In this document: positions 27,824 through 36,027 of the stretch, in pieces
Layout: each line of letters starts with the position of its first letter
Numbering within the stretch: position 1 is the first letter of the stretch
Assembly (NCBI GenBank): GCA_039029535.1
Contig: JBCCFW010000056.1
Span: 1-38,296 of the forward strand
Direction: 5' to 3'
DNA from: JBCCFW01 sp039029535
GTDB taxonomy: Bacteria > Acidobacteriota > JBCCFW01
Length of the DNA: 38,296 nucleotides
Notes under the pieces: generated by a model
Databases searched by the model: none
What the model was told of the DNA's origin: nothing
Seen by the model: the letters and a program-made list of their open reading frames with translations, nothing else
Translations under genes and position numbers: made by a program

Positions 27824-29137
27824 TCAGGAGAGGGCGAGCAGCTCTTCGCGTCTCTGCGGGAGCACGAGCGTGGCCGCCTCGATGAGCGTCTGCCGGATCG
27901 TGTCGGGCAGGGCATCGAGCAAGCCGCAGTCGAGACTCTCGAGCGTGCTGCGGTAACGACCGAGCAGGCGCTCGGTCTCCTCCTCGCCGAGGACGCGGAG
28001 CAGCCACGTGGCGACGGGGATGAGACCTGGCTCGGGTCGGTCGGCCGGCGGCGGTGACTCGAGGATCTCCAGGAACTGCTCGTCGACCTCGTGAGTGGGC
28101 AGCCCAGCGGCCTTCAAGGAGCCGGCCAGGCGATCGCGCTCGTTCGAGCCCGTCACCTGCTCGACGGCCATGTCGCCGCCGCTGCGAAGCGTGAGCGCTT
28201 CGAGGATGGCGGCCGCCAGCATCTCGGCTCTCAGGCAGCGGGAGCCGAGCTCGAGGTTCTGGCGAGCGGCTTCCTGCAGTGAGCTCATCTCGGCATCAGA
28301 GGGCACGCCCCGGAATGACCGGAAGACCAGCCCCGCGTCGAGGTGGCTGAGGAAGCCCTCCATCCGATCGAGCGCACGGCGCTGCTCACCGCAGCGTGGC
28401 TCGCGGGCCTGACCCTGGCTGAAGCGCGACTCGTGCAGGAGCCGATGGGTGTTTTCCAGGAACGAGATGGTGCCGCCCGAGAAGTTCGCGACGTCGCGGT
28501 TGGCGACCCCGACGCTGGCGTGCACCGCCTCGAGGCAACCCTGTTCACCCAGGCCGAGCTCGAACTCCTCGTCGGCGGCGGTCAGTCGCTGGTGGAGACG
28601 CTCGGCCAGTCCGTCGTCTCCGTTCGAGGGCTGGCGGAAGGGGATCGTCGCCTCGATGCAGCAGGCCACGTGAGCCTGCACCGAGCGCGGCAGGTGACCG
28701 TCGAGAAGCCGGAAGGCCAGCAGGGCGCTCCAGGCTTCGTTGGCACCGTTGGCGTCGCGGTCGAGGTCGAAGAGCTGACCGCAGAGTCGGTGCTCGCGCG
28801 CGTGGTGCGTGTCGGGCTTCTTCCAGATGAGCCCCGAGCCACCGTCGATGACGGCGTCGGCGAGCCGACTTCGGTAAACCCGGGGGATGTCGCCATCCAC
28901 GTGGGTCTGCACGAGGTCGTGGAAGAGGATCGAGAGAACCTCGACGGAGGGGGCGCTGTTCGAGACGTCCTCCAGGTGCCGGAGGTCGTGGAAGCAGCGA
29001 TTCGGACCCGACATCGCCGCAGCGATGCCGCCGGCGAGCTGCTTCATCGCGTCGCCGGGGGTCCCACCGAGCGACGTGATGACGTCGGTGAGCGTTCGTT
29101 CGACCCAAGCTGCGTCCGGGGCCTTCCCGCCTTGCAT
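27824..29137 (-). CDS. HD-superfamily (COG4339-like) protein with long unique C-terminus
   Basis: The protein is 437 residues. The N-terminal 200 residues resemble predicted metal-dependent HD phosphohydrolases of the COG4339 type. 'NRCFHDLRHLEDVSN' (46-60, His50 and His54) corresponds to the R-x-YHNxxH motif, and 'ILFHDLVQTHVDGD' (70-83, His73-Asp74) to the wFHDxxY motif. Acting as a phosphohydrolase is therefore likely but unproven. The C-terminal 230 residues are helical and match no family I know, so the protein is about twice the usual length. It has no signal peptide. ATG 29137 is the start. The gene is divergent from the S9 peptidase gene by 80 bp. Confidence 0.75.
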   Translation of the reverse strand: MQGGKAPDAAWVERTLTDVITSLGGTPGDAMKQLAGGIAAAMSGPNRCFHDLRHLEDVSNSAPSVEVLSILFHDLVQTHVDGDIPRVYRSRLADAVIDGGSGLIWKKPDTHHAREHRLCGQLFDLDRDANGANEAWSALLAFRLLDGHLPRSVQAHVACCIEATIPFRQPSNGDDGLAERLHQRLTAADEEFELGLGEQGCLEAVHASVGVANRDVANFSGGTISFLENTHRLLHESRFSQGQAREPRCGEQRRALDRMEGFLSHLDAGLVFRSFRGVPSDAEMSSLQEAARQNLELGSRCLRAEMLAAAILEALTLRSGGDMAVEQVTGSNERDRLAGSLKAAGLPTHEVDEQFLEILESPPPADRPEPGLIPVATWLLRVLGEEETERLLGRYRSTLESLDCGLLDALPDTIRQTLIEAATLVLPQRREELLALS

Positions 29138-29174
29138 GGGCCTGATGATACAACCGACCGCCGGAGCAATGCTC

Positions 29175-29203
29175 GGGTGCCTTATTCTCTCGAGTCGGCA
29201 CCC
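29175..29203. promoter_or_regulatory. Inverted repeat before the S9 peptidase gene
   Basis: GGGTGCC (29175-29181) and GGCACCC (29197-29203) are perfect inverted 7-mers with a 15-nt AT-richer spacer that includes TTATTCT. They lie in the 80-bp divergent gap, ending 14 nt before the S9 start. The spacer could be a -10 region flanked by operator half-sites. A leader hairpin is the alternative. Confidence 0.4.
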
Positions 29204-29217
29204 CCGGAGACCGTCCC

Positions 29218-31257
29218 ATGACGTCGAGAATCCGTTACCTCCTCGCCCTCGGCCTCGCGGTCGTCCTCGTCACCCCGGTCGTGGCCGGTCCGCTCCGGCC
29301 GATGGACGTCTTCGACCTCGAATACGCCAGCGGTCCTCGGCTCAGCCCCGACGGCAGCCAGGTCGTCTACGTCCGCAACTCCATGAGCGTCCAGCAGGAC
29401 CGTCGGCACGGCCGGCTGTGGCTGGTCTCGCGCGACGGACGACGGCATCGGCCGGTGAACCCCGGCGTGGCCAGCGAGTCCTCGCCCCGCTGGTCTCCCG
29501 ACGGCAGCCGGCTCCTCTACCTGACCGACCAGGGACAGGGCAGTCAGTTGCACCTGCGCTGGTTGGACAGCGGGCTCACCGCTCCCATCAGCACCCTGCC
29601 GTCGGGACCGGGCGACCTGACCTGGTCGCCCGACGGTCGCTTCATCGCCTTCACCATGAAGACGGAGGCCGAGAAGTCGAAGTCCTGGGTCACGCTCCCG
29701 TCCAAGCCGAAGGGCGCGAACTGGGCGACGCCACCTCGGGTGGTCGACAGCGTCCGCTACCGGTCCGACGGGGCCGGGCTCGTCGAGCGCACCCATCGGC
29801 AGGTCTTCGTCCTCCCGACGGAGGGCGGCACGCCGCGTCAGCTCACCCAGGGACCTCACGACCACCAGGGACCGCTGGCGTGGTCGCCGGACGGTCGGTC
29901 GATCTACTTCTCGGCCAACCTCGAGCCCGAGGCGGATCGCCATCCGGTGGAGAGCGAGGTTCACGTCGTCGACTTGAGCGACGGTCGAGTGCGCAAGCTC
30001 ACCGAACGTGACGGTCCCGACGGTTCGGCGCGACCCTCGCCGGATGGTCGCTGGATCGCCTGGCGTGGCTACGACGATCGCAAGCTCGGCTTCCACGCGA
30101 ATCAGGTCTCCGTCATGCGGGCGGACGGCAGCGAGCGTCGGTCCCTGACGGCGACCCTCGATCGCACGGTGCGTGACTTCGCGTGGTCGCCGGACTCGCG
30201 AGCGCTGTACGTGTCCTACGACGATCACGGCACCGGCACGATCGCGCGGGTCGACCTGTCGGGTGAGCGCGAGGTCGTGGCGACGGGCATGGGCGGCACG
30301 GGGCTCGGTCGACCCTACGGCGGCGGTAGCTTCCACGTCGGTCGCAGCGGCGGGCTCGTCTACGTCAAGACCGATCCGACGCATCCCGGCGACCTCGTCC
30401 TCCTGCCACGACGTGGCGAGGCGCGTCGGCTCACGCAGCTCAACGACGACATCCTCCCGCACCGCAAGCTGGGTCGGGTCGAGGAGCTCTGGGCGAGCTC
30501 GTCTCACGACGGTCGGCGGATTCAGGGCTGGGTCATCTACCCGCCCGACTACCGACCGGGGAAGAGCTACCCGCTCATCCTCGAGATTCACGGCGGGCCC
30601 TTCGCCAACTACGGCGACCGCTTCACCGCCGAGCTCCAGCTCATGGCGGCGGCGGGCTACGTGGTGCTCTACACCAACCCGCGGGGTAGCACGAGCTACG
30701 GCTCGGAGTTCGCCAACCTCATCCACCACGCCTACCCCGGTGACGATTACTTCGACCTCCTCTCCTGCGTCGACGTCCTGGTCGAGCGAGGTGTCGCCGA
30801 TCCCGAGCAGCTCTACGTGACCGGAGGGAGCGGTGGCGGCGTGCTCACGGCGTGGATCGTCGGTCGCACCGACCGCTTCCAGGCGGCGGTGGTGGCGAAG
30901 CCGGTCATCAACTGGGAGAGCTTCGTGCTCACCGCCGACGCGTATCCCTACTTCGCCAGCTACTGGTTCCCGGGTCCGCCCTGGGAGCATCCCGAGCACT
31001 ATCGTGCGCGCTCGCCGCTCTCGCTGGTCGGCAACGTCACGACGCCGACCATGCTGCTGACCGGTGAGAAGGACTACCGCACGCCCATCACCGAGTCGGA
31101 GCAGTACTACCAGGCCTTGCAGCTCCGGAAGGTACCGACGGCGCTCGTCCGCTTCCCCGACGCCTCGCATGGCATCGCGAGCAAGCCGAGCTATCTCATC
31201 GCGAAGGTCGCCTACATCCTGGGATGGTTCGACAAGCACGACGGCTCGACGAAGTGA
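29218..31257 (+). CDS. S9-family prolyl oligopeptidase-type peptidase, secreted
   Basis: The 679-residue enzyme starts at ATG 29218 with a signal peptide (about 1-23). Residues 30-410 form a WD40-like beta-propeller with repeated WSPDG motifs (93-96, 136-140 and more). The C-terminal alpha/beta-hydrolase domain shows HGGPF (458-462), the nucleophile elbow GGSGGG with Ser538, Asp619 in GEKDYRTP and His651 in DASHG. This is the complete triad of acylaminoacyl-peptidase/dipeptidyl-peptidase-like S9 enzymes. It presumably cleaves short peptides in the periplasm or outside the cell. The stop overlaps the next gene's GTG start (GTGA at 31254). Confidence 0.93.
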   Translation: MTSRIRYLLALGLAVVLVTPVVAGPLRPMDVFDLEYASGPRLSPDGSQVVYVRNSMSVQQDRRHGRLWLVSRDGRRHRPVNPGVASESSPRWSPDGSRLLYLTDQGQGSQLHLRWLDSGLTAPISTLPSGPGDLTWSPDGRFIAFTMKTEAEKSKSWVTLPSKPKGANWATPPRVVDSVRYRSDGAGLVERTHRQVFVLPTEGGTPRQLTQGPHDHQGPLAWSPDGRSIYFSANLEPEADRHPVESEVHVVDLSDGRVRKLTERDGPDGSARPSPDGRWIAWRGYDDRKLGFHANQVSVMRADGSERRSLTATLDRTVRDFAWSPDSRALYVSYDDHGTGTIARVDLSGEREVVATGMGGTGLGRPYGGGSFHVGRSGGLVYVKTDPTHPGDLVLLPRRGEARRLTQLNDDILPHRKLGRVEELWASSSHDGRRIQGWVIYPPDYRPGKSYPLILEIHGGPFANYGDRFTAELQLMAAAGYVVLYTNPRGSTSYGSEFANLIHHAYPGDDYFDLLSCVDVLVERGVADPEQLYVTGGSGGGVLTAWIVGRTDRFQAAVVAKPVINWESFVLTADAYPYFASYWFPGPPWEHPEHYRARSPLSLVGNVTTPTMLLTGEKDYRTPITESEQYYQALQLRKVPTALVRFPDASHGIASKPSYLIAKVAYILGWFDKHDGSTK

Positions 31258-31745
31258 GCGAGGAGAGCGCGCCGGCCAGCGGACGTCGGCCGGGGCCCGG
31301 TGTCTTCATCCCACCGCCCTTGCTCTTCATGGTGACGGTGGGCGCCGCGCTGGGGATCCACGCCAAGAAGCCGTGGCCGCTGCCCTTGCCGCGGAACGTC
31401 GAGGTCGTGGGCGGCTACGTGCTCCTGTTCGGTGCCCTGGTGCTCCTGTTCTGGGGCATCAAGACCTTTCAGTCGGCGCGGACGACGATCAATCCCAACC
31501 GCGCAGCCGACGCCCTGGTCACCAACGGCCCCTTCACCTTCAGCCGCAACCCGCTGTACGTGGCGATGGTCGTGCTGTGTCTCGGCCTTGCTCTCTTGAT
31601 CGGGACCTGGTGGGTCGTCGTGCTCTTGCCGTTGCCCATCCTGGTGGTGCGGCTCTGGGTCATCGCCAGCGAAGAAGCTCATCTTCGGGCGGAGTTCGGC
31701 GAGGACTACGAGGCGTACTGCCGACGCGTGCGACGCTGGATCTGA
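31254..31745 (+). CDS. Isoprenylcysteine carboxyl methyltransferase family membrane protein
   Basis: This 163-residue protein has four membrane helices. Its C-terminal half carries the family core 'LVTNGPFTFSRNPLYVAMV' (near residues 83-101) and the final 'EEAHLRAEFGEDYEAYCRRVRRWI', which bind S-adenosylmethionine in ICMT/PEMT-type methyltransferases. Bacterial members are widespread and mostly uncharacterised. GTG 31254 overlaps the peptidase stop (GTGA). An ATG at 31224 would extend the protein by ten residues inside the peptidase gene and lacks a ribosome site. It is followed by a strong hairpin at 31764-31789, so it ends a two-gene unit. Confidence 0.88.
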   Translation: MSEESAPASGRRPGPGVFIPPPLLFMVTVGAALGIHAKKPWPLPLPRNVEVVGGYVLLFGALVLLFWGIKTFQSARTTINPNRAADALVTNGPFTFSRNPLYVAMVVLCLGLALLIGTWWVVVLLPLPILVVRLWVIASEEAHLRAEFGEDYEAYCRRVRRWI

Positions 31746-31763
31746 GAGAGGTCTCGGATTCGG

Positions 31764-31789
31764 GGGGGACGGCGCTGCGGCGCCCCCCC
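31764..31789 (+). terminator. Strong GC hairpin after the methyltransferase gene
   Basis: A GGGGG run plus GGCGC (31771-31775) pairs with GCGCC (31780-31784) and CCCCC (31785-31789) around a TGCG loop, with AC bulged out at 31769-31770. It begins 18 nt after the stop codon. There is no U tract, so it is a likely but not classic terminator. Confidence 0.55.
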
Positions 31790-31875
31790 TGCCTGGCGGA
31801 CGGTGACCGAGTCTTCCTAAGCTGGTCTCTCCCGGTTCTTCTCTTCGAGGAATCGGGAGTCATGAGGAGGCTGTC

Positions 31876-33420
31876 ATGGAGGCGTTCATGCGTCGGTTCC
31901 GTTCGATCTTGGTCGGTGTCGCCGTCATCTCTGCCCTCTGGCTCGGCGATCCGTCTTCGTCCTTGGCGCAGGAGGACGACTGCGAGCCGATCCCGCAGCC
32001 GCCGGGGAACTTCCTGGAGAAGCCCTTTCGAGGGGACCGTCGGTTCTTGTTCTATCGAGTGAGGTACTCCGGCAGGCCGGTCATTCCCTTGACCGGGCCG
32101 ACAGGGACCTTGCCGCCTGAGGGCTTTCAGTCGCTCATCGAGGACATGTTCGAGAAGAACTCACAGGGGAGGTTGTCACTCACCGCCGAGCTCACCGAGC
32201 CCCTGACGATGCCGCAGCCGCAGTGCTACTACGACACGGGCACGACCTCGAGCGTCGTGCGGCACCTTCACGATCTCCGTGAGGTTGCCATGAACAACGG
32301 CTGGGACTACTCGGACTACGACCAGGAGGTCGTCCTCACGGAGCGCTTCTGGCAATTGAGCCCTCAGCTCCCACGCAGCGCCTTCAACCTGAACTTCCGC
32401 GTCACGTACATCACCAATGCCTCCCCAGTCGACAACGTCGCGGACATGACCTACCACGAGGTCGGTCATGGCCTGAAGTTCGAGCACGCGAGCTTCTGGG
32501 CCGGCGGGACGAGCCTGCCACCGGCGGGCGGTGCGCTCGCCTACGGGGACGAGTACGACCCCATGGGTGACCCGACGAACCTCACCGGCAATCAGCTTCC
32601 CTTCTTCAACCCACGACACGCGCGGTGGGCCGGCTGGCTGAGCGATGCCCGGGTCCCCGTCGTCCAGACGAGCGGCCTCCACACGATCGAGAAGATCGAA
32701 AGTCAGGGGACCACGGGCCTCAAGGCGATCCGAGTCCGGAAGGACGCTCATCACACCTACTGGATCTTCTATCGGGGTGACGATCTGGTGGCCCAGAGCG
32801 AGTGCCAAGGGAGTGCATGCAACGGAGCGGTCGTGACCCGCAGCCAGGAGTCGAACCTCCGGCCAGAGGGCGACACTCTTCTCGTGCACGTCAACCCTGC
32901 GGTCCCGCCCGCGCTCAAGCAATGGCGCAATGCCCTGCTCCACCAAGGACAGGAGTTCTACGATCCCGATGCGCAGGCGACCATCCGCGTAGAGGCCGTT
33001 CGCCCGGACGACATCGATGTCCGCGTCACCTTCGACGAGAGTGCGAACCCGACCGGCATCGACAACCCCCCGATCATCGACATCTTGAGTCCGGCGCCAG
33101 GAGAGATCCTCTCCGGCGCGGTCGAGGTCGCGATCACCGCCTACGATCCCGATGTCGGCACTGCCAACTTCGACGGCATCCAACGTGTCGAGCTGGAGAT
33201 CATGCAGGAGGGGAGCGCTGCCCCTCAGACCACCTTGTACCGGCCCGGCTGCACGTGGACCTTGCCCACCGACGCCATCGACGATGGGGCCCACGATCTC
33301 CAGGTTCGGGCCTACACGGCCGAGGCTCAGACCGCGCCGGCACAGGTCATTCGCTTCCGCTTCCTGGTCTGTAACGAGAACTGCCCGCCTGCTCCTCAGG
33401 GGCCTTGTGGTGGTGGGTGA
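31876..33420 (+). CDS. Secreted metzincin-type metalloprotease, peptidase M11 (gametolysin)-like
   Basis: The 514-residue protein begins at ATG 31876, with AGGAGG close upstream, and has a signal peptide (about 1-32, cleavage near SLAQ). The zinc motif HEVGHGLKFEH (His194, Glu195, His198, His204) fits HExxHxxxxxH. A Met-turn-like YGDEYDPMGD (223-232) follows at the right distance. The YGDxxDxMG form is characteristic of the gametolysin family (M11), a branch of metzincins, and is uncommon in well-studied bacteria. Residues about 395-500 form a bacterial Ig-like domain (SPAPGEILSGAVEVAITAYD), and the end is Cys/Pro-rich. The protein is predicted to be released or surface bound and to degrade extracellular proteins. 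It is monocistronic after a terminator hairpin. Confidence 0.85.
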   Translation: MEAFMRRFRSILVGVAVISALWLGDPSSSLAQEDDCEPIPQPPGNFLEKPFRGDRRFLFYRVRYSGRPVIPLTGPTGTLPPEGFQSLIEDMFEKNSQGRLSLTAELTEPLTMPQPQCYYDTGTTSSVVRHLHDLREVAMNNGWDYSDYDQEVVLTERFWQLSPQLPRSAFNLNFRVTYITNASPVDNVADMTYHEVGHGLKFEHASFWAGGTSLPPAGGALAYGDEYDPMGDPTNLTGNQLPFFNPRHARWAGWLSDARVPVVQTSGLHTIEKIESQGTTGLKAIRVRKDAHHTYWIFYRGDDLVAQSECQGSACNGAVVTRSQESNLRPEGDTLLVHVNPAVPPALKQWRNALLHQGQEFYDPDAQATIRVEAVRPDDIDVRVTFDESANPTGIDNPPIIDILSPAPGEILSGAVEVAITAYDPDVGTANFDGIQRVELEIMQEGSAAPQTTLYRPGCTWTLPTDAIDDGAHDLQVRAYTAEAQTAPAQVIRFRFLVCNENCPPAPQGPCGGG

Positions 33421-33453
33421 GTGCAGGTGTGTGGGAGATCGGAACCTGGTCGG

Positions 33454-33882
33454 TCACGGGCCGAGCGTGTCACGAGGCTCGTCCATCCCGAGCAACTCCC
33501 GAATGAGCTCGCCGAAGGTCCGCTCGACATCGTGAGCGCTGACCAACACGTGTTCGATCTCCACCACCTTCCAGCCCTGGCCAGGTAGGAAGCCCACGAT
33601 GTCCCCGATGCCGTAGCTGCCGAAGCAGAGGATCCCGCCGAGCTCGGCCGCCGATTCGGCGTCGAAGATCTCGTCCGGCGGAACCAGCCCCCCGAAGAGA
33701 GTGAAGTCGTCGCTGAAGTGGTCTCCGCAACCGACTTCGCGCAAGTAGGCGAGGTAGTCCTCGGGGATGTCGGAGTGCTCTTCGCGTAACCGGTCGATCG
33801 TTGCCGGGCTCACGGTGTGTCGGCGAGCGGACATCTCCTCGTCGGAGGCAAGAAACGCGAGCACGTCGTCGTGGCGGTTCAT
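33454..33882 (-). CDS. SMI1/KNR4 (SUKH) domain protein
   Basis: The 142-residue protein fits the SUKH fold. Its N-terminal helix 'TIDRLREEHSDIPEDYLAYLREVG' (28-51) is the usual SMI1/KNR4 signature ending in a G residue, followed by the strand-rich FTLFGGLVPPDEIFD and 'LCFGSYGIGDIVGFLP' (about 85-100) segments. SUKH proteins are often immunity proteins for polymorphic toxins, but many are general cellular proteins. No toxin gene lies beside it. ATG 33882 is 15 bp after the kinase stop, behind a GGGGA site, so it may be the third gene of the sigma/kinase unit. Confidence 0.75.
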   Translation of the reverse strand: MNRHDDVLAFLASDEEMSARRHTVSPATIDRLREEHSDIPEDYLAYLREVGCGDHFSDDFTLFGGLVPPDEIFDAESAAELGGILCFGSYGIGDIVGFLPGQGWKVVEIEHVLVSAHDVERTFGELIRELLGMDEPRDTLGP

Positions 33883-33897
33883 CTGGTCCCCGGCCTC

Positions 33898-36027
33898 TCA
33901 GTCCGCGATGGTCGCGCTGACCGACCCTCGGCCCGCGCCTTCGCCCCAGTTCCCGGCATGCACCCAGGCATGCAGTCCTTCACTGACCTCGCGGCCGACG
34001 CCGAGGCGGCTCCACTGACCCTCCGAGCTCGTTCGCGTGCGGCCACGGGTCGTCTCGACATCGAAGCGATAGCCCGACTCGTCCAGCTCGAAGGTCACGT
34101 CGAGCGGACCGTCACCGAACGCGCCGCGCAGGTCGACACGCTCGAGGATCCGCACGCCCGGCGTGCCGACGTCGAGGCTCTCGGCACGCTTGTCGGCGGT
34201 GACCAAGCGCAACAACCCGTGGGCGTTGCCGCTCTGGTCGGTGTTCAGGCACAGCCACAGCGCGAAGCGACGGAGCTTGGCGCCGGCGTCGATCTCCTCG
34301 TTGGTCGCCCGCACCCCGATCTCGTGGAAGAAGCCAGCGGTTCGTTCGAACCCCTGTGACTTGAGAGCCGGGCCGTAGGAGTCCCGGCTCGCCGACGCCT
34401 CGATCCGGAAGCTCACCCGCAGGGGCAGCTCCCGTCGCTGCGTGTCGTTGAGGCTGCTCCGACTCCAGGCCCCGCCGCCCGGCTCGAAGCGGTGGGTGCC
34501 GCCCGACTCCCGGGAGACGCTGCCCCGCGACGGGGCGAAGGTCACGGGCCGCGGTGAGGAGCTCGCTCCGACCGACCTGCGTTCGGGCTCCGGCTCCGGA
34601 GTCCGTCCCCGCTCCGTCGTCGTCGGCTGAACAGGCGTTGAACGAGACTCGTCGTCGTCGATGGGAGGGACCGGCGTCGTCACGGGCTCGGTCACCGGCG
34701 GTCGGGCGGAGGTCTCGACGGGGGCATCATCCGTGGCTCCGGACCACTGCGACCAGGCCGACCAGCCGCCGGCCGCGACCACTGCCAACAGCACGGCGGG
34801 AATGAGCCACCGCTGGCCACCGGTGGTGCCCTTCGTGCGCTTTCGCTCGGCCGGTGTCGCCGCGGCGAGTGTCTCGAGCTCGCGGAGAAGCTCCGTGGCC
34901 GACGCTGGTCGGTTCTCCGGCTGCCGCGCCATCGTCCTGCGGATGAGCTGGGCCACCGCGGGCGAGAGCTCGGGGCGCTTCGTCTTGGGATCGGGCGGTG
35001 GATGATCGAGCTTCTGTCGGAGCACCGACAGCTCGCTCCCGTGGAAGGGCGACTCGCCGGTCACCAGCCGGTAGAGCGTCGCGCCCAAGGCGTAGAGGTC
35101 GGCGCGGATGTCCGGCTCCCGCGTGCCCTCGGCCTGCTCCGGTGCCATGTAGGCCGGAGTGCCCACGACGAGACCGGTGCGCGTGACGCGGTCGTCGCCC
35201 ATCCGGGAACAAGCGAGACCGAGGTCGCCGAGCTTGGCGCGACCGTCCTTCGTCAAGAAGACGTTGGCCGGCTTGATGTCACGATGGACGAGGCCGGCCT
35301 CTTCGAGAGCGACCAGCCCCCGGCAGGCGTCGGCCATCAGCGACAGCGCCCGCTGCTCGCTCAGGGAGCCGCCCATCTTGCGGACGCGCTCTTCCAGGTC
35401 ACCGCCGTCGAGCAGCTCCATGGCGACGTAGATCTGATCGCCGTCGCGGCCCATGTCGTGGCAGGTGACGACGTTGGGGTGGTTGACCCCGGCTGCCGCC
35501 CGTCCTTCTCGAAGGAAGCGCTGGACCGCGCCCGCGTCGCCGATGCGTGAGGTCGTCAGCACCTTGAGGGCGACCTCGCGATGCACGGCGGTCTGTCGGG
35601 CGCGGTAGACACGACCCATCCCGCCTTCACCGAGCAGCTCGAGGACCTCGTAACCGTCGAGCGTGCGACCGACCAGCGAGACGTCGCCCGAGTCATCGAG
35701 GGAGACAGCGGCGGCCGGGTCGTCGAGCGCGTCGAGCTGGGCGCGAGTCAGTGGTGCGGGTTGGCCCGCAGCTCCGAAGAGACGTCGACGCAGGCCCGAG
35801 CGCGAGCTCTCGTCGGGATGGGAGTGGGCGAGGTCGACGAAGCCGTCGATGAGCTCCTCGTCGAGGTCGAGGAGAAAGGAGACCTGAGCGAGTGAGCAGG
35901 AATCTTCTTCCAGGACGAGTTGCTCCCTCGCCAGCTCGGCAGCTTCGCGGTCGACTTGGCCGAGGGCGACGGCGAGCTCGATGGCGCCGCTGAGTGACGC
36001 GAGGCTCTCGCGGTCGCCGGTCGTCAC
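33898..36027 (-). CDS. Membrane Ser/Thr protein kinase with extracytoplasmic C-terminal domain
   Basis: The 709-residue Hanks-type kinase has the expected motifs: LGEGGMGRVY (132-141), ALKVL with Lys155, HRDIKPAN (248-255, Asp250), DLG for DFG (268-270), and APE (295-297). The kinase spans about 125-390. Residues 1-75 are helical and 80-120 form a linker. A membrane helix lies at about 407-426. A Pro/Thr-rich stretch (430-500) is followed by a beta-rich domain of about 180 residues outside the membrane, a concanavalin/LamG-like sandwich by appearance. The start GTG 36027 overlaps the sigma-factor stop (GTGA); an open frame extends to 36330, but its codons are compositionally wrong. It probably senses an external signal. 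Confidence 0.93.
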   Translation of the reverse strand: MTTGDRESLASLSGAIELAVALGQVDREAAELAREQLVLEEDSCSLAQVSFLLDLDEELIDGFVDLAHSHPDESSRSGLRRRLFGAAGQPAPLTRAQLDALDDPAAAVSLDDSGDVSLVGRTLDGYEVLELLGEGGMGRVYRARQTAVHREVALKVLTTSRIGDAGAVQRFLREGRAAAGVNHPNVVTCHDMGRDGDQIYVAMELLDGGDLEERVRKMGGSLSEQRALSLMADACRGLVALEEAGLVHRDIKPANVFLTKDGRAKLGDLGLACSRMGDDRVTRTGLVVGTPAYMAPEQAEGTREPDIRADLYALGATLYRLVTGESPFHGSELSVLRQKLDHPPPDPKTKRPELSPAVAQLIRRTMARQPENRPASATELLRELETLAAATPAERKRTKGTTGGQRWLIPAVLLAVVAAGGWSAWSQWSGATDDAPVETSARPPVTEPVTTPVPPIDDDESRSTPVQPTTTERGRTPEPEPERRSVGASSSPRPVTFAPSRGSVSRESGGTHRFEPGGGAWSRSSLNDTQRRELPLRVSFRIEASASRDSYGPALKSQGFERTAGFFHEIGVRATNEEIDAGAKLRRFALWLCLNTDQSGNAHGLLRLVTADKRAESLDVGTPGVRILERVDLRGAFGDGPLDVTFELDESGYRFDVETTRGRTRTSSEGQWSRLGVGREVSEGLHAWVHAGNWGEGAGRGSVSATIAD

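Noticed and set aside
33454..33882. SUKH protein as immunity protein of a toxin system
   Set aside because: No polymorphic toxin, secretion or immunity-array gene is adjacent, so an immunity role is not supported.
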